Shown here piece after piece: positions 23,241 to 34,689 of a DNA stretch of 64,000 nt. This stretch comes from Andrena cerasifolii (Eukaryota > Arthropoda > Insecta > Hymenoptera > Andrenidae): NCBI RefSeq assembly GCF_050908995.1, contig NC_135129.1:3162001-3226000 (forward strand), given 5' to 3'. The notes under the pieces are model-generated. The model saw nothing but the letters and a program-made list of their open reading frames with translations. It was not told the origin of the DNA and did not search any database. The translations under genes and the position numbers were made by a program. Each line of letters opens with the position of its first letter. Positions within the stretch are counted from its first letter, which is position 1.

Positions 23241-24715
23241 TCTATTTGCCTAACTAATAGCATGGAAATCTGAAATGCGGAGCAAATTTCACTAAATAAA
23301 CAGTTTCTAGCTCGGCAAGATGCACTTCAAGGTACATGCAGGTGGAAAGATGTATTATTCGTTTAAATTACATTACCTATTTGAATAATATTTACATACA
23401 CTATCTTCTTCTGTTTTCAATAACTTCGTTTATGGACGAATTCCACTAACGCCCAAATCGCCCGCAACGCCCGTGATTTTCATTAAGATAGGTTTTCCTA
23501 TACGCGACTGGACGCAACGTCAAGAATTTCGAAATCGATTTTCTCGAAAATGAAGCGCAATATCAAAAAATTGTATTCCTTTTTCTCCATTTATTTAATT
23601 ATTATAAATCGAAAAGAAACAGTAACATTTTTTGATTTCGCGCTTCATTTTCGAGAAAATCGCCTTTGAAATCTTAACGTTGCATCCAGTCGCGTATAGG
23701 AAAACCGACCTTAATGAATAAACACGAGCGTTGCGGGCGATTTAGGCGTAAGTGGAATTTGCCCAATGACAGACATATGAGCTTGGAAAAACCCACAAGA
23801 CAGTAAACCAAAGTTTGAGAAAATCTTATTTTCTATAACGAATAATACCTAAATAAAGAACAAAGCGATTTATTTATAAGTAACGAATATATTTGTATTC
23901 GACGCAGCATTTGTTTATCAGCAATGAACAGATTTTTGTCTTCAATCATATCGGAATTATGAATCGTATGAAATTTTCAAACGTGGACGCTTTCGATGTT
24001 TGATTGGAAAAGTTCGGGAAATGTATTTTCACATCATGTAATTCTTTTTGCTAATAGCCAAATCTTTTTATAATCCACGAACGTCGTTTACGTTAATCAT
24101 AAACTGAACGTTAGAATCGAACGTGGTTAAACATCAGTAAATAATCCAACATGCACAATAAACTCCGAAGATGGCGCTGATTTTCATTTACCTATACATA
24201 TGTCCGTGAAGTGCACGGGTGACATGTGAAGAGGTTATACTTTTCCCGTGTCTATCATAATATTCGTATTACCTGCGAATGTGTCATATGGAAATTTTAT
24301 GATAGTTCCGACACAGGAAACTCGTAAACATATAGAACCGGCAGTGTTTAAAACTACACCTAATTATTCGCGATCATTATCAAATTATTAAGCTTCTATG
24401 ACAGTGGATTGTCAAAGTATGTTGTTGAATGTTTCTATGGGTTTAAAACATTTTCCATTCTTTTTCATCTGTAGTTCTAACATCACTGAAAAGTATTTAA
24501 TTCGAAAACCACCGTGTATGCGTATAGTTCACTCGAGAAATCTTTAAAATGCATTGGGTACGAACGACAGTTCCTGGAAACTAAATTCTTTAGTATTCAA
24601 CAGTGTCTGATAACGAGATGAGAAAGAAAGTATTTCAGAAACACATCTACTCCGTGTTTCTTATTCTTAGAGAGACTTAAGGTGTACTCTGTTTGCAGTA
24701 GTTTAAGGGAACGCA
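23241..24715. promoter_or_regulatory. Divergent (head-to-head) intergenic region of IQCH and dymeclin
   Basis: About 1.5 kb separates the candidate IQCH start from the dymeclin ATG. It must contain the promoters or 5' UTRs of both. It carries the family A MITE at 23436-23764. I see no convincing TATA box or other named element. Confidence 0.4.
23436..23764. repeat. Palindromic MITE, family A copy 2
   Basis: It has the same ends and arms as the copy at 5327-5644: GACGAATTCCACTAACGCC at the left, GGCGTAAGTGGAATTTGCCC at the right, with TACGCGACTGGACGCAACG inside. It lies between IQCH and dymeclin. Confidence 0.75.
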
Positions 24716-27700
24716 ATGGGCGCGACGCCAAGTCGGTACAATGATCTCTCTAAAAATGCCTATTTGGAAAGGTTTTGCGGGAAAAAAAGTATACTCCCGA
24801 ACGACTCGTTTTGGAGTACCTTTTTGTCTTACAACATGCGTCCACCTGTTACAAGAAACGATCAGATAGAATTAGATTCTAGATTGGATTCTTTTTGCCA
24901 GCAGTTACTCGCTAATAATTTAACCACTGGCAATTTTGGTAGTTTAATAGAAGTTGCTTTTACACACGCCAGCAACTTGCATGGATCGCTGCCGAACCAA
25001 AAGTATGGTGTACTTCTATTTGCTCTCGAATTTTATAATCACTGTAAAAAGCAGATCGGAAGAAGCGTTAGTCGATATTTCAATGACTAATTGATTATGT
25101 TTAATAGTGCCTTTCTTGCAGAATCATATCAGCGTGGCAAACCTACAATGCATTATTTATAGTCAGATGTATATTGAAGTATTTAATTGAAACAGTTGGC
25201 GAGGAAGAAATGATAATACACATAGAAGCACCTCAGTTACCGGTGCCGACGCAATCGAATTCATCTTACAGATTGGAAGATCTTATTGGAGCACTAGTTA
25301 ATATTATAATAGATGTACCATTGTGGTAAGAGGATTCTAACATTTTTGTGTATTATAGTATTATGTTAAGACAGGCTTGGGAATTAAGTGAACACAGCGG
25401 CCGATTTTTGGAGACAACACCTCCTTTTTCCCACCGCGTGTCTTGGCCCCCACAGCGGCCTAGGCAACGAAAATCGTGCTTTATGGGTCGATGTGGAAAC
25501 CTATTGATACAATGTCGCCCCAATGCGCCACGCGCGGTTCATATGGTACGGGCCTGAGGCGCTCCAAGCACCTTGGCCCCCACAGGGGCCAAGACGCATG
25601 GCGGGAGAAAGGAGGCGTTGCCTCTGAAAATTGGCCGCCGCGTTCACTTAATTATCAAGCCTGTGTTAAGAGGTTCTAAAATTCTTAAGGGGTTACGCCA
25701 CTCTGAGACGCTTGAAATAGCGCTAAACTAGACGAATTTTTTTTACTGATACTATGAGGTTGAAAATTATTTATTTTCCTTTTATGTGTAGAGCATGTAT
25801 TAGTGCGTATATTGTATAAATACTGCACAAAAATATTAAAAAATGGCCGAGTTATTTGTTGTACCGCGGAGCTCGTCCGCCGTTACAGGCGTGAGTGGTG
25901 TACCAAATTACAACGCCCAGGTTCATCTGAAATAGAAACATGATGATTTTAGTGTTCCTTAATAAAATACCTACAATGTAGCATTTGAGAAAAAAAATTA
26001 TTCCACAAAGGAGAGCAAGGTAAATATCACTATTCATTTTTTATCTAACAAGGTAAACTTAAAACATTTATTATATACGAATGAGTTATCGCATAAAAAA
26101 AAGGATATGCTACATTTTAGATAATACCATTTAGAGTATGTGTACCATAGACATATATATACGGAGCAGAAGCTGGGACTATCGGCGAGGGGAATGGTAG
26201 GCTTGGAGGGGAAAAGGCAGAAGTCAGATACAGGCACGTTGGGTTAGCTTCGGAAGCATTCGACATGCATATCCACTGCGTTACCTGATTTGCCTGTATC
26301 GCTCCCCTTACCGCGAATCTTACACCCCCCTCAGCTTACGCTCCGTCTATATATGTCTATGATGTGTACCAAGTTTGAAATAAATCAGACAAATAGTTTT
26401 GAAGATATTTGATACACCTCTCGCGCGGAGTAGCTTCGCAGGACAACAAATAACTCGCCCATTTTTAAATATTTTTGTACAGTATTTATACAATATATGC
26501 ACCAATACACGCTCTACACATAAGAAGTAAAGAAATAATTTTCAACCCCATAGAATCTGCAAAAAAAAATCGTCTAGTCTCGAGCGTCACAGGGTGGCGT
26601 AACCCCTTAAGGTACGCTCTCACTGCGCCTCGCTTCGCATCGGCGCAACTTCTTTTCTTGCTTTTTGTTGAGTAAAAATCCACCGATCGCAATTGTGGCG
26701 AGGGAAGGTGAGGCGTAGTAAGTGAAATTGTTCACCCACTAGACCGAAGCGCGTTGACCAAAGCGAATTATTCGTCACCACTGTTCTGTCGCATGTGCTG
26801 TTCGCCGTGCTTTGGCCTAGTGGGCGAGCTTCTTGAGAAAAGCATAGGAAGAATAAAATGAGTCGAGGCGTAGTGAGAGCCTACCTTTAATGTGATTTAT
26901 TATGAAGCTTATAAAGATTCTGTAGTATGTAACTATATACTGAAGGGGTAGAGTAGTAACTCCGTTCACCTGGAATAATTTTTGTGACTGAACTGCTACA
27001 TTATTTTATTCTCTGACAAGACTATAGATTGTGCGTATAACGTTCTTTGAGTATAGGAAACAGTGGCAGAGATATTTTTGGTGGATAGAGGTACTGTTCT
27101 ACCTTGTACGAAAAGTACAAATTTACGAACCCTTATGTTACACGTATCAGAATATAATTATTTAATATCATGATCCTTGCAACGTTTCTTAATTATTCAT
27201 TATTATTTGTTTACCTCCTCTTCATCGGAGACAGGCATATTTTATATTAAAATTTTGTTTCAACAGCGAACTCACATATGTTGTTCATCTGGAAGCGATA
27301 AATTGCTTACTTGTTCTACTCTCTGTACAACTGTTTTCACAAACCGCAGCCGAATACAGCTGCATCTATAGAATAGTAATGCATTCGCTTTATAGTAAAC
27401 AGTACGCACCAGAAGTAGTGTGTACTTTATTGCATAATTTTGTACAACAACAACATGCTCCTCCAGGATTACTCGCGCAGCAACCGGGTGGAAGTATCGT
27501 TTTCAGTATAGCTGGTAAGTTTAATATCATAGCATGATGTAGTAGCGTTCGCGTAATATTTTATACATTACGAGGGTGCTCCGCAACCTGTGTGCTCCGA
27601 GACGATCCAAGAGGAGAGAAAGCACAAGATTTTTCTTGAACAAAGTTTTTCATAAAGAAATGTAATTTCTGTGTATACACTTTGTAACTTGTATATATTT

Positions 27701-30439
27701 GTGTATTTTCGCTTGCGGTGTACCGCGGAATTTTTGGGAGGGGCTTAGGCAGTGGCGGATTTAAGAAAAAAGGCCCAGGTGGCAAACGTTCTGAGGGGCC
27801 CATTTTTTAGGGAAAATGAAGAGGTAGTTTACAAAAAGGACAAAGTGTAGTAGTACGAAAAAATGTAATAGTTGGATACTTATACCTAATCGTATTTTGT
27901 TGGGGGGAGGTGGGGCCCTGCGAGGGCCTTCTGTGCAGGTGTCTAGGCGGCAACTGCTCATCAGCCGTCCTATTAAATTCGCCACGGGGCTTAGGTGTGC
28001 TGAGGGTGAGAAAAGGTTGCGGAGCACTGCAATACAGCGAAAACAGAGTTGGGCATTATTCGAATAAAAATTTTGAATAATCTTCGAATAAAATTTTTGA
28101 ATAATCTTCGAATAAAAATTTCGAATAATCTTCGAATAAAAATTTTGAATAATCTTCGAATAAAAATTTCAAATAATCTTCGAATAAAAGTTCGAAGTTA
28201 TTCGAGAATAACGAATAAGTTTCTATTCGAATGAATTCAAGTGAAAAGTTGTTGATTAAATTTAATCTAACACACAAAGTTTAATCTAACTACAGTCCTA
28301 TCAATCTCTTTACGAGAAGGAAATGATTATTTATACCTATTCGTTACATTAAACGAATAATAATTCAATAATGTATAATAAAAATATTTCAGCTGGATTA
28401 TGGAATGTCATTACGATGGGTATGGGTAGTGGTTCAAAAAATATACAGATCACTAGTAACGGTACTTCTGAAGAAGAAGACAGAAAGCGTGACACAGAAA
28501 CACCTCTAGCTAGTCAGTCTTTATTACTGCTACTAGTTCTAACAAATCATTGTACCGCAACGCAGAATCCTTACAGGAATGCACTTTTCACATTCGTTGA
28601 TATGCAAGGCTAGTATGCCTAAGTAATAAGTTAACAGTAATGTTTTTAATATCAAATAGTACAAGAAACTAGTAAATGAATTTTTTAATGTAAACTGAGT
28701 CTCAAATGAATGCATTATTTTTTTAGAAGACTATGCTACAATGCATGCAGATGGTGCATTTAAATTTAATTTGAATAAATTGTATAATACCATATGTAAA
28801 ATACCAAATACGGATGAAGTTACATTGTTGTTATACATGCTACTGCACAGAAACGCAAGCGTAAAACAGGATATAATGAGGAGACCGGATATACAACTAT
28901 TGGTAAATATAAAATTAGTAATTCTCGAGATATAAACAATTTCAGCTTAGACTTCATTATAATTTAAATCGAAGATAAAGTAGATTCTAAGATTTGTTTA
29001 TCAAGTGGCATTTTTTGTACAGGTCACACCAATACTGCAAATATTATATCACGCCCCGAACAATACATCTCATCACATTTACATGTCTCTCATTATTCTG
29101 CTAATTTTGAGCGAAGATGAAACATTTAATAAAAGGATACATGAAATTGTATGTGTATTTTCTATGAAATTATACACGAAAGTATAAGACTTTAAATTAT
29201 TAATAGCAATTGCTGATTTTCAGATGCTTAAGGGTGTGAGTTGGTACACAGAAAGATCGATAAGCGAAATATCATTAGGAGGTCTTCTAATCCTTGTTGT
29301 TATAAGAACAATACAATACAATATGTTTAAAATGAGGGTAAGAACGTGTATTTTATAAAAATATATCGTACTTCTAGACGCGCGTAATGAAATATTTTCA
29401 ATACCTCGCAGGATAAATATCTACACACAAATTGCTTAGCAGCTTTAGCAAATATGTCGGCGCAATTCACTTCTTTACATCCCTATGTTAGTCAACGGTT
29501 ATTAAGTTTGTTTGAAACCCTTGCAAAGAAGCATGTTAGACTGGAAGCAAAAATACAAGCACAACCTTCCGTTTCTTCTGACAATACTAGCATTACAGTT
29601 AACGGAACTACTACAAATACAGATTTGGTGAGGCCCTGCAGCTGATAATGTTACATGCTTTGTACATATTAATGTAATTTAATGGGCAATATTCATACAG
29701 TTTATTGTTTTAGATCCAAGACTTAACGATACTCGAAGAAGTATTACGAATGGTATTAGAAATCATAAATAGTTGCTTAACATACAGGCTTGCACAAAAT
29801 CCAAATCTGATATATACACTTTTATATAAAAAGGATATTTTCCAACCATTTAGAACACATTCAGCATTTCAAGACATCGTGCAAAATATAGATTCTGTAA
29901 GTTTTATTTCAACGTAGTTCGACACTTTGCTAATGAATTAGACGGTAATGAATGATGTTCATTTAGGTCATTAACTTCTTCTCTTATAAATTGGAGCAAA
30001 AGGATCAATCTCAACTTGGTGTTAGTCAAGTATTAAGTACAATACAACAGGGCACCAGTGAGTGGCCACGAGATCGTTTAAGGGTACGTGTAAACTTATA
30101 TTTGTGTTTAAGGGGGGGAGGTTTAGCTAGAATGGTCAAAACAACTAGCTTCTTTAGGGTTTTTTTTCTGGAAAAAACGCTGTTTGCGTTTAATCGAATC
30201 ATTATTATGATTCCTTTTTAATACGAATACGATATAATGGAAATAATTTGTATTTACGTCTTATACAGAAATTTCCAGAATTGAAATTCAAATATGTAGA
30301 GGAAGAACAGCCAGAGGAATTTTTCATCCCTTATGTGTGGAGTGTTGTTTGTCAAAGTGCCCTCTTGCATTGGAGCGCGGAAAACATAAAATTATTCTCG
30401 TCTCATAGCGGTGAGCAAACAACGATTATTGTTTGCTGA
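24716..30439 (+). CDS. Dym: Dymeclin (11 exons)
   Basis: Exons: 24716-25002, 25122-25325, 27267-27514, 28393-28608, 28727-28902, 29023-29148, 29224-29337, 29412-29627, 29714-29896, 29967-30083, 30269-30439; 2058 nt, 685 aa (human 669). The start MGATPSRY has the N-myristoylation pattern (Met-Gly, Ser at position 5), as known for dymeclin. Highly conserved blocks include SHHIYMSLIILLILSEDE, NCLAALANMSAQFTSLHPY and the C-terminal KFPELKFKYVEEEQPEEFF. Dymeclin is a peripheral Golgi protein that shuttles with the cytosol and supports secretory trafficking; loss in humans causes Dyggve-Melchior-Clausen syndrome. Intron 4 needs a GC donor (28609-28610). Introns 2 and 3 are full of small DNA transposons, but the coding sequence appears intact. 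It is convergent with calsyntenin downstream. Confidence 0.95.
25365..25669. mobile_element. TTAA-flanked palindromic MITE (piggyBac-like), dymeclin intron 2
   Basis: TTAA at 25365-25368 and 25666-25669 bracket a 297-bp element whose ends GACAGGCTTGG and CAAGCCTGTG are complementary. The inner arms AATTAAGTGAACAC and GTTCACTTAATT, GCGGCC and GGCCGC, and CTTGGCCCCCACAG words continue the palindrome. It begins about 40 bp after the exon 2 donor. Confidence 0.7.
25685..26610. mobile_element. TTAA-flanked palindromic MITE (piggyBac-like) with a nested insertion
   Basis: TTAA at 25685-25688 and 26607-26610 flank ends GGGGTTACGCCACTCTG and CAGGGTGGCGTAACCCC. Arms of about 190 bp pair, for example TTTGTTGTACCGCGGAGC with the GGAGTAGCTTCG/ACAACAAA side, and GTATTGTATAAATACTG-like words. 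The centre is interrupted by the hAT-like element at 26146-26361. Confidence 0.75.
26138..26369. mobile_element. hAT-like non-autonomous element (216 bp) with perfect 8-bp duplication, nested
   Basis: ATGTGTAC at 26138-26145 is repeated at 26362-26369. The element starts CATAGACATATATA and ends TATATATGTCTATG, with GGAGC/GCTCC just inside. It is inserted into the TTAA-flanked palindrome around it, so it is the younger of the two. Confidence 0.8.
26607..26889. mobile_element. PIF/Harbinger-like MITE (277 bp) with TTA duplication
   Basis: TTA at 26607-26609 and 26887-26889 flank ends AGGTACGCTCTCACTGCGCC and its near-complement ending GTGAGAGCCTACCT. The left TTA lies within the TTAA that closes the neighbouring palindrome. 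The 3-bp TTA duplication is the PIF/Harbinger hallmark; superfamily assignment is inference. Confidence 0.72.
27742..27994. mobile_element. hAT-like non-autonomous element (237 bp), dymeclin intron 3
   Basis: GGCTTAGG at 27742-27749 is repeated at 27987-27994. The ends are CAGTGGCGGATTTAA and TTAAATTCGCCACGG. It is nested inside an older inverted repeat with GGTGCTCCGCAACC near 27575 and GGTTGCGGAGCACT near 28014-28027. Confidence 0.75.
28076..28197. repeat. 24-bp tandem repeat, about five copies
   Basis: The unit AATAATCTTCGAATAAAAAT plus TT[TC][GC] repeats about five times. It is flanked by ATTATTCGAATAAAA and TTATTCGAGAATAACGAATA. Because 24 is a multiple of three, both strands show spurious periodic frames (NNLRIKI on plus, FEDYSKFL on minus). 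It lies in dymeclin intron 3 and is probably the core of an AT-rich MITE. Confidence 0.8.
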
Positions 30440-31780
30440 TACTGAGACAAAAGCTGCTGCTTGCAGTAACTGTACGTAATACAAACCAAGCAAGAAATAT
30501 GCGAACGATATTTCGTGGTGGAATATTCGTTTCATACGAGAAGGAAATAATATTTTTATTATTTATTGTAATAACTGACGAAGAGGGAGAATAGAAAATT
30601 TTTGAAAAAATACACGTTTACTTTATGTTTGCAATTGATTAAGCGGTACTTATCTTCTTGTCTCGGTGCTTCATTTAACTATGTATATTGATATCTTATT
30701 TTGTAAAGTAACATTAATTTGTCGGGATTAACATTGATAGTTGAATTTAACCGAGTTTAAAAAAAAAATAAGGCTGTAAAAGCTTGTGGAGAGTATTAAA
30801 ACGCCTTTAATGCGCGAGCCTAATTAATAGGGTATTTATAGTATTGTAAATCAATTGTGGGTTGTAAGTGACGCCGATCAGAGCATTTGATGTACGGCGA
30901 TGAAGTTGAGTTCGATATCATCGTAGTCATAAGCTTCTGTAATATTGAGACTGGAGTTGTTCATTTTTTTATTTGAAGAAAGTTGCATTATCATTTAAGT
31001 ATTTAAACACAACAAATAAATATATCAAAGTACTCAGCTGGGACATAAAAATCACACTAAAAGTAAGAACGAATTCTAAATAGTACTAAGCAACGTTTTG
31101 AGGAATCCTCGGAAAGTGTAAACAAACATTTGTAATCCTCTATTTGAAAGTTTCTTTCAAAGCTTCTTGTAATGTACATACAGTCAGAGGTAATGACTTT
31201 CTACAAAACATTATTTCGTTACTTCTACGTAAACAAGCTATTACAGTGCATCGTGGGTTGTAGCTCCAATAATAAAAGTCATGTAACAAAATCTGTAAAA
31301 GTGTTAATTTGACCATTATTTCGAAAATGTTACAAATTAATTCAGAACATAAAAATATACATGAAATAAGTTAATTTTCAAATCATGTAGAAATTTTATC
31401 CAATATCGAAACATATGTTTGTTTACGTTTTATATTTACGTATATATGAAGTGCATGCAAAGAACATTAAGTTAATAACTATTTAATGAAAATTTATTAA
31501 AATTCTATAACAGTACAGCATTTGTATAAACATACGATTGATGCTGTTAATGCTGCGAATAACTTTAATTGAATGATATATATACATATATTGAAATAAA
31601 GAATTCTGATACTTATAAAGAAGACTTTTTTTAAATGTATTAGATATTTAATTTGGAAGATCCAGAATAAGAAAAGTGGTTTCATGAGAGTTGGCGAGTA
31701 AATCGTAATAGTCAATAAATGTGCAATGAAATATGTACTCGGGTACATACTTGATACTTTTAGTAGCTTATTGCTTAGAG

Positions 31781-32065
31781 GTGTGCGAGAACCCGAAATT
31801 GGTGAAATTGTCAGGAACCCGCGGTCAGGACGAGTCGGATCGGTTCGGTTCCCGAGAATATCCGGGATTCTCGAGAGAGTCGGGACTTCCAAAAGTGTCA
31901 GGATACGACATCACACATTCAACATATCGTAAGAAAATGTGTCGATTTTCCGAGGTACAAACATCAGTCAGTCCTAATAATACGAATCCCGAAACCTTCG
32001 GAAACCCGTCCCGATTCCGAGAAAAAATTCTTGACTCGACCTGACATTTTCGGGTTCTCGCACAT
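31781..32065. repeat. MITE with GTGTGCGAGAACCCGAAA ends
   Basis: GTGTGCGAGAACCCGAAA at the left is complementary to TTTTCGGGTTCTCGCACAT at the right. GGGAC, CCGAG and CTCGA words pair further in. No certain target duplication. The overlapping frames on both strands (31726-32070) belong to the element. Confidence 0.7.
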
Positions 32066-32647
32066 CTCAACTATTGTTTTAAATTAGATATATTATTCTA
32101 TACAGCTTTTTTTCTGCACAGAAATGGTAATACCGATAGATCGACGATTACCCGGTGAACGCGAGAGGGAGCTGTTTGCTTTTTCTGTATTCTATTCTGA
32201 ATAAGGAAAGAAATTCTCAGCTGTTCCGTTATACTTATAAAAATTTAAACGGAAAGTCGGCTGGTACTGTAAACGTAGAAAATTCATTGTACATTTTAAT
32301 TACTTGAAATGTGCTTATGCTACAATATTCTACGTTAGCAGTAAGGAATTCTAAGTGAAAAGGGAAAATAGATCAGGGAATGTCCCCAGAAAATGAAATT
32401 TGTTAGGTTAAACATTTTTTTACTAGCAAAGCACCGAAACAGAACATGAAATACACTTATTACACGTCTTCTGCAGAAAGCAGTTATCAACAAACATTAT
32501 ATATACAAAATTATATTGAATGTTGAATAGGGCTAGTGAAAATGCGCAGACTGGATGCGCGTGATTATTATGTGGTCGGCTCCTCGAAGTGAAGGAAAAT
32601 ATAACCTAAATATATGCTATATGACAACAAATGTTTAGTGGCTATTT

Positions 32648-33016
32648 CAGCTTCAAAGGCATCGCCTTAAAGTTGCAAATACGAGGCGCAGGCCTCTCAA
32701 GAGGCGTTCGAAAATTTTGCGTCTCTTCGTTAAACAGTCACTGTCTCGAAACATCTGCGCCACTTCTCGCTCTTTGATTTGCTCTCCGGAGACGTTACTT
32801 TGTGCCATCTCTTTCGACAGCATGTTCTCCTGTTACAAAGCCCAATTTTGTGCATTCTGAAAATTTTCGCCAGATTCTGGCCAATATATCAGGAGAACAT
32901 GAAGTGGAAAGAGGTATACTAAATTTCAGCATCAAAGGCGTCGCCTTAAAGTTGCAAATAAGAGGCGCAGGCCTTTCAAGAGGCGTTCGAAAATTCTGCG
33001 TCTCTTCGTTGCAAAT
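32648..33016. repeat. Direct repeat of about 88 bp with a 190-bp spacer
   Basis: The segment 32648-32737 (CGCCTTAAAGTTGCAAAT, GAGGCGCAGGCC, AAGAGGCGTTCGAAAATT, TGCGTCTCTTCGTT) recurs at 32927-33016 with a few changes, in the same orientation. Between them CATGTTCTCCTG and CAGGAGAACATG form an inverted pair. The origin is unknown; it may be a partial duplication of a repeat element. Confidence 0.65.
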
Positions 33017-33529
33017 CTCCACACAGCTAAAAAACTGTATTATGCATGAATTGCCACTTTTCAGTTAAACATGAAATTAAAAAATAAATTCGACACATAA
33101 AACCGCAAATCTAATAAATTTTAATAACCTTAGCGTCTAACGACGCTAAAACAAGAGCAGGATGGAGGGTCGAAATTAATACTAAACTATCTTCCAGCCT
33201 ATAGGACGCATTAAACTGTACAGAGTCCCTTCCAATTTCGTCACGAGTAGAGTTTACGGAGGCAATGTTCAATTCACAAATCCTTAATATACTTGGCAAT
33301 ATGTTTAATTCTACATTCAAAAGTCTGCTTTTCAATTTCTTTTTCCCCTCCGATGTATGACAATGGAATTAGTATACAACTGAACACCAGCTCCATCTAG
33401 TTTACATTGGGATATAAAAATACACTAACCGAAAAGCTTGCTCTTAGAACGGTAGCCTGTTTCCGTTCGGAAGCGATTCAGTTGCAACGCGTCTCATCGG
33501 CTGCAAGAACAGTTGCTCCGTTTTTTTTT

Positions 33530-33551
33530 TCGAATGTACATCTTTATTAAA
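33530..33551 (-). terminator. Possible poly(A) signal for a long calsyntenin 3' UTR
   Basis: The minus strand reads AATAAA (plus TTTATT, 33543-33548) followed by an A-run where the plus strand has a T-run at about 33520-33530. If used, the calsyntenin 3' UTR would be about 5.4 kb. AATAAA is frequent in AT-rich DNA, so this is weak. Confidence 0.25.
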
Positions 33552-34631
33552 CAAATACAGTTGACGCCTTAAAGATAATTTTTATAATATGTCGTCATAG
33601 ATAGTATTTCACTTTCCTAGCCTGTGCAGCGTGTATATGCGGCCGCGCGTGTGTGTCTGTCGGTGTGTGTCGGTGTGTACGTGTGAACGTATGTTTATCT
33701 TTTTTTATCCTCTCCACGTGTACAATGCTATTGCTAATATTCCTCTTGTCGAACGATTCTCAGTTGCAGAATAACAATGTTAATTTGACGTTTCTGTGCG
33801 TCGCGTGCAGACGCGCCGAGCAACTCAGTGTGTCACGTTTAAATTAAAGACTCATGTCGTAAACTTTTGCCTTGGCCGTACGAGTCGCGGTACGACTTGA
33901 AACGTGCTTAGCGTACAGATAGTATCATTTATCCGTAATAATTAAATCCCTTAACTGTACTATAATCATTACTTAATCTTATTAGTTAACACACAATCAA
34001 TCTGCGATGGGAGGGAATTTAGTCGGCCTGTCAACGCTTCGTCCGTGGGCCTAGCTAGTCGGTAGTTGATTATTTCATTCATTACAACATCACCGTAGGA
34101 TTGGTTTATTTTTGCTTCTTCCTCTTTCTCTCTTACTCGCTCTTCTCTCTCTCTCTAAACGCTGAATTATCTCAGTTACGTGATAGACACGTACCTACTG
34201 CACGTAATTTCTGCGACCTTTCTCTTTTATCGGAATATACGCACGTGTATATATATATATATATTTTTTTTTCTTTTTATACGAATCAGAGGCGAGCGTG
34301 TTCCGTGTGATTTCGCCATGCGTCCAAGTGCTCTAACGGATCCAGGCCAAGCGACACTCTCCAGGAACGAGAATTCGCGGTTGCGGAGCGCCACCGTGGA
34401 CCCTTTTACGATCACGAATAACGTCCCTCGATCGGTGCAGCTTGATCCGCCGTGGAATTGAAAATATTTCGCTGACTATTTAGGCGAACGGTACGTGTAA
34501 ATGTCGAAGAGTATGTATATTTATATACGTAAACATACATACACGGATACATGTGCATATGTATACGTACACTAGCTGCCTACAAAATACAATAGTACAT
34601 TACAAATTCGTACCTTCCTCTCTCTTTTCCA

Positions 34632-34638
<7 letters not shown>

Positions 34639-34681
<43 letters not shown>
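34639..34681. repeat. (CT)n microsatellite
   Basis: About 21 CT units followed by CGCGCGCG. On the minus strand it would be a (GA)n tract within the presumed calsyntenin 3' UTR. Confidence 0.9.

Positions 34682-34689
<8 letters not shown>

Noticed and set aside
28049..28197. Regularly spaced repeats, considered as a CRISPR-like array
   Set aside because: Units are contiguous with no unique spacers, in an animal intron.
28049..28277. Repetitive peptides on both strands
   Set aside because: Produced by the 24-bp tandem repeat.
33111..33420. Minus-strand frame (ILPSILRICELNIASVNSTR...) with an upstream overlapping frame
   Set aside because: Possible small exon or retrocopy, but no recognised family, no clear splice sites and a frame change between the two parts; left as unresolved.
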